In this document: one piece after another, positions 8,149 through 8,747 of the stretch | How positions within the stretch are numbered: the first letter of the stretch is position 1 | Layout of the letters: every line of letters starts with the position of its first letter | Assembly: GCA_002733155.1 (NCBI GenBank) | Contig: NVUO01000016.1 | Coordinates: forward strand, 51,941 to 60,687 | Direction: 5' to 3' | Length of the DNA: 8,747 nucleotides | DNA from: Sulfurimonas sp. | GTDB taxonomy: Bacteria > Campylobacterota > Campylobacteria > Campylobacterales > Sulfurimonadaceae | The notes under the pieces: model-generated | The model's database searches: none | The model's input: the letters and a program-made list of their open reading frames with translations, nothing else | Told to the model about the DNA's origin: nothing | Translations under genes and position numbers: made by a program

Positions 8149-8153
8149 CTCCT
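8149..8153 (-). promoter_or_regulatory. hisH ribosome binding site
   Basis: Minus-strand AGGAG lies 7 nt before the hisH ATG (8141). It is the strongest Shine-Dalgarno match in the cluster, and it begins two bases after the 3' arm of the inverted repeat at 8155-8179. Confidence 0.75.
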
Positions 8154-8154
8154 A

Positions 8155-8179
8155 TTTCAAAGAAGTGAATTCTTTGAAA
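8155..8179. repeat. Perfect 10-bp inverted repeat upstream of hisH
   Basis: TTTCAAAGAA (8155-8164) and TTCTTTGAAA (8170-8179) are exact reverse complements separated by 5 nt. In the hisH transcript this would be a 10-bp stem with a 5-nt loop ending two bases before the ribosome binding site. No U-run follows it on the minus strand, so it does not look like an intrinsic terminator. It could be an operator, a translational hairpin or an mRNA-stabilising stem. Confidence 0.6.
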
Positions 8180-8197
8180 AATTCCCCTCACTAAAGC

Positions 8198-8213
8198 TTT
8201 GCCTGTTGGCAAA
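8198..8213. repeat. Short GC-containing hairpin just after the PglG-like gene
   Basis: TTTGCC (8198-8203) and GGCAAA (8208-8213) pair around a TGTT loop. The stem begins 7 nt past the PglG-like stop codon on the minus strand. It is followed there by GCTTTAG rather than a U-tract, so it is at best a weak or attenuating terminator before hisH. Confidence 0.4.
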
Positions 8214-8219
8214 AATATA

Positions 8220-8747
8220 TTAATTGTCATTTTTCACTTTTGTAAATTTTATATATATAGCTAAAGCAATTAGCAAGGTTGATACCCCACCAATTATATA
8301 CATAGCATATATGAGTTTTTCAGGATCAGTTATGGCAAACTTAAATACTAACATTAAAGCCTCTATAGACAAGGCAATAATTATAGAACCCAAGAAGCGA
8401 ACCATGGTTTTATGTGGTCCAGATATATTCACTTCCTTATGCCGTCCTAGAATCTCTTCTTCTATAAGGGTCTTAGCTAAATCAAAGATAGCTAAGGATA
8501 AGGTTAATAAAATTGTAGCCTCAAATACATCTTTTATTTTAAAATGTATAGGTGTAATTTCAAATACAAAAAAACTCTGTATACCCTTAAAAAAGAGTAA
8601 TAAGGCTACAGCTATTAGAGCTATTGAGAATGCACCATAAGTTAGTTTGAATAATTTTGAGAAAAACATATCCATAGTATTTAGATGAGATATTTTCAAA
8701 ACCTCATCCATAGGCATATCTAAACAAGCTACATACTTTAGGTCTCC
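8220..8747 (-). CDS. PglG-like multi-pass membrane protein, 5' end outside window
   Basis: The frame is open to the right edge (176 codons including the stop). Ten residues, GDLKYVACLD, precede the first ATG at 8717, so the gene is 5'-truncated and that ATG is probably internal. Numbering from that ATG, four hydrophobic helices are visible at about 24-44, 62-82, 108-128 and 135-156, with charged loops between and a basic, lysine-rich C-terminus. The stretch GDLKYVACLDMPMDEVLKIS before the first helix resembles the last strand of an extracytoplasmic Cache-type sensor domain; this is inference. I recall the order pglG-cheY-prmA-ftsH in C. jejuni, where PglG is a membrane protein of unknown role in the N-glycosylation locus. 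That synteny is the main reason for the PglG call, so I leave the symbol empty. If right, protein-glycosylation genes may continue to the right. Confidence 0.65.
   Translation of the reverse strand, partial: GDLKYVACLDMPMDEVLKISHLNTMDMFFSKLFKLTYGAFSIALIAVALLLFFKGIQSFFVFEITPIHFKIKDVFEATILLTLSLAIFDLAKTLIEEEILGRHKEVNISGPHKTMVRFLGSIIIALSIEALMLVFKFAITDPEKLIYAMYIIGGVSTLLIALAIYIKFTKVKNDN

Noticed and set aside
8155..8179. Inverted repeat as a rho-independent terminator of the PglG-like gene
   Set aside because: The stem is AT-rich and is followed on the minus strand by TAGGAG, not a T-run; the run of five Ts lies before and within the stem rather than after it.
8224..8640. Plus-strand open frame of 138 codons opposite the PglG-like gene
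   Set aside because: It mirrors the hydrophobic coding of the minus strand, has no family motif and no ribosome binding site that I can see; the minus-strand gene has membrane helices and syntenic support.

Overview
The window is AT-rich (roughly a third G+C by eye) and looks like a chromosomal segment of a Campylobacterota (epsilonproteobacterial) bacterium, most likely of the Sulfurimonas/Sulfurovum/Arcobacter type rather than Campylobacter or Helicobacter proper. The reason is gene order. A minus-strand run of PglG-like membrane protein, cheY, prmA, ftsH, a short phosphatidylserine-decarboxylase-like gene and pssA matches the order I recall around Cj1119c-Cj1114c in Campylobacter jejuni. 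Here two histidine-biosynthesis genes (hisH, hisA) sit between the PglG-like gene and cheY. The CheY sequence is also very close to the epsilonproteobacterial type.

Layout. Positions 1-2192 (+) hold most of one large tetratricopeptide-repeat protein whose start lies to the left of the window. It meets pssA tail to tail with only 2 bases between the stop codons. From 2195 to the right edge everything is on the minus strand. In transcription order (right to left) these are a partial PglG-like membrane protein, hisH, hisA, cheY, prmA, ftsH, the psd-like gene and pssA. Spacing is very tight from cheY to pssA (1-nt stop/start overlap, 10-nt gap, 11-nt overlap, 3-nt gap). The only larger gaps are 81 bp between hisA and cheY and 77 bp between the PglG-like gene and hisH. 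There is no gene-free stretch over 300 bp and no RNA gene, mobile element or CRISPR array that I can see.

How the genes fit together. HisH and HisA act late in histidine biosynthesis, but the HisF partner of HisH is not in the window. CheY is the diffusible chemotaxis regulator that acts on the flagellar switch. The large TPR protein may be a flagellar-motor scaffold of the PflB type (inference), which would add a second motility gene. PrmA modifies ribosomal protein L11, FtsH is the membrane quality-control protease, and PssA makes phosphatidylserine. The psd-like protein would be expected to decarboxylate phosphatidylserine to phosphatidylethanolamine, but it lacks a histidine that is normally conserved in that family.

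I see no convincing undescribed system. The best leads are the unusual psd-like protein, a perfect inverted repeat two bases from the hisH ribosome binding site, the hisHA insertion in an otherwise conserved order, and the two partial membrane-associated proteins at the window edges.
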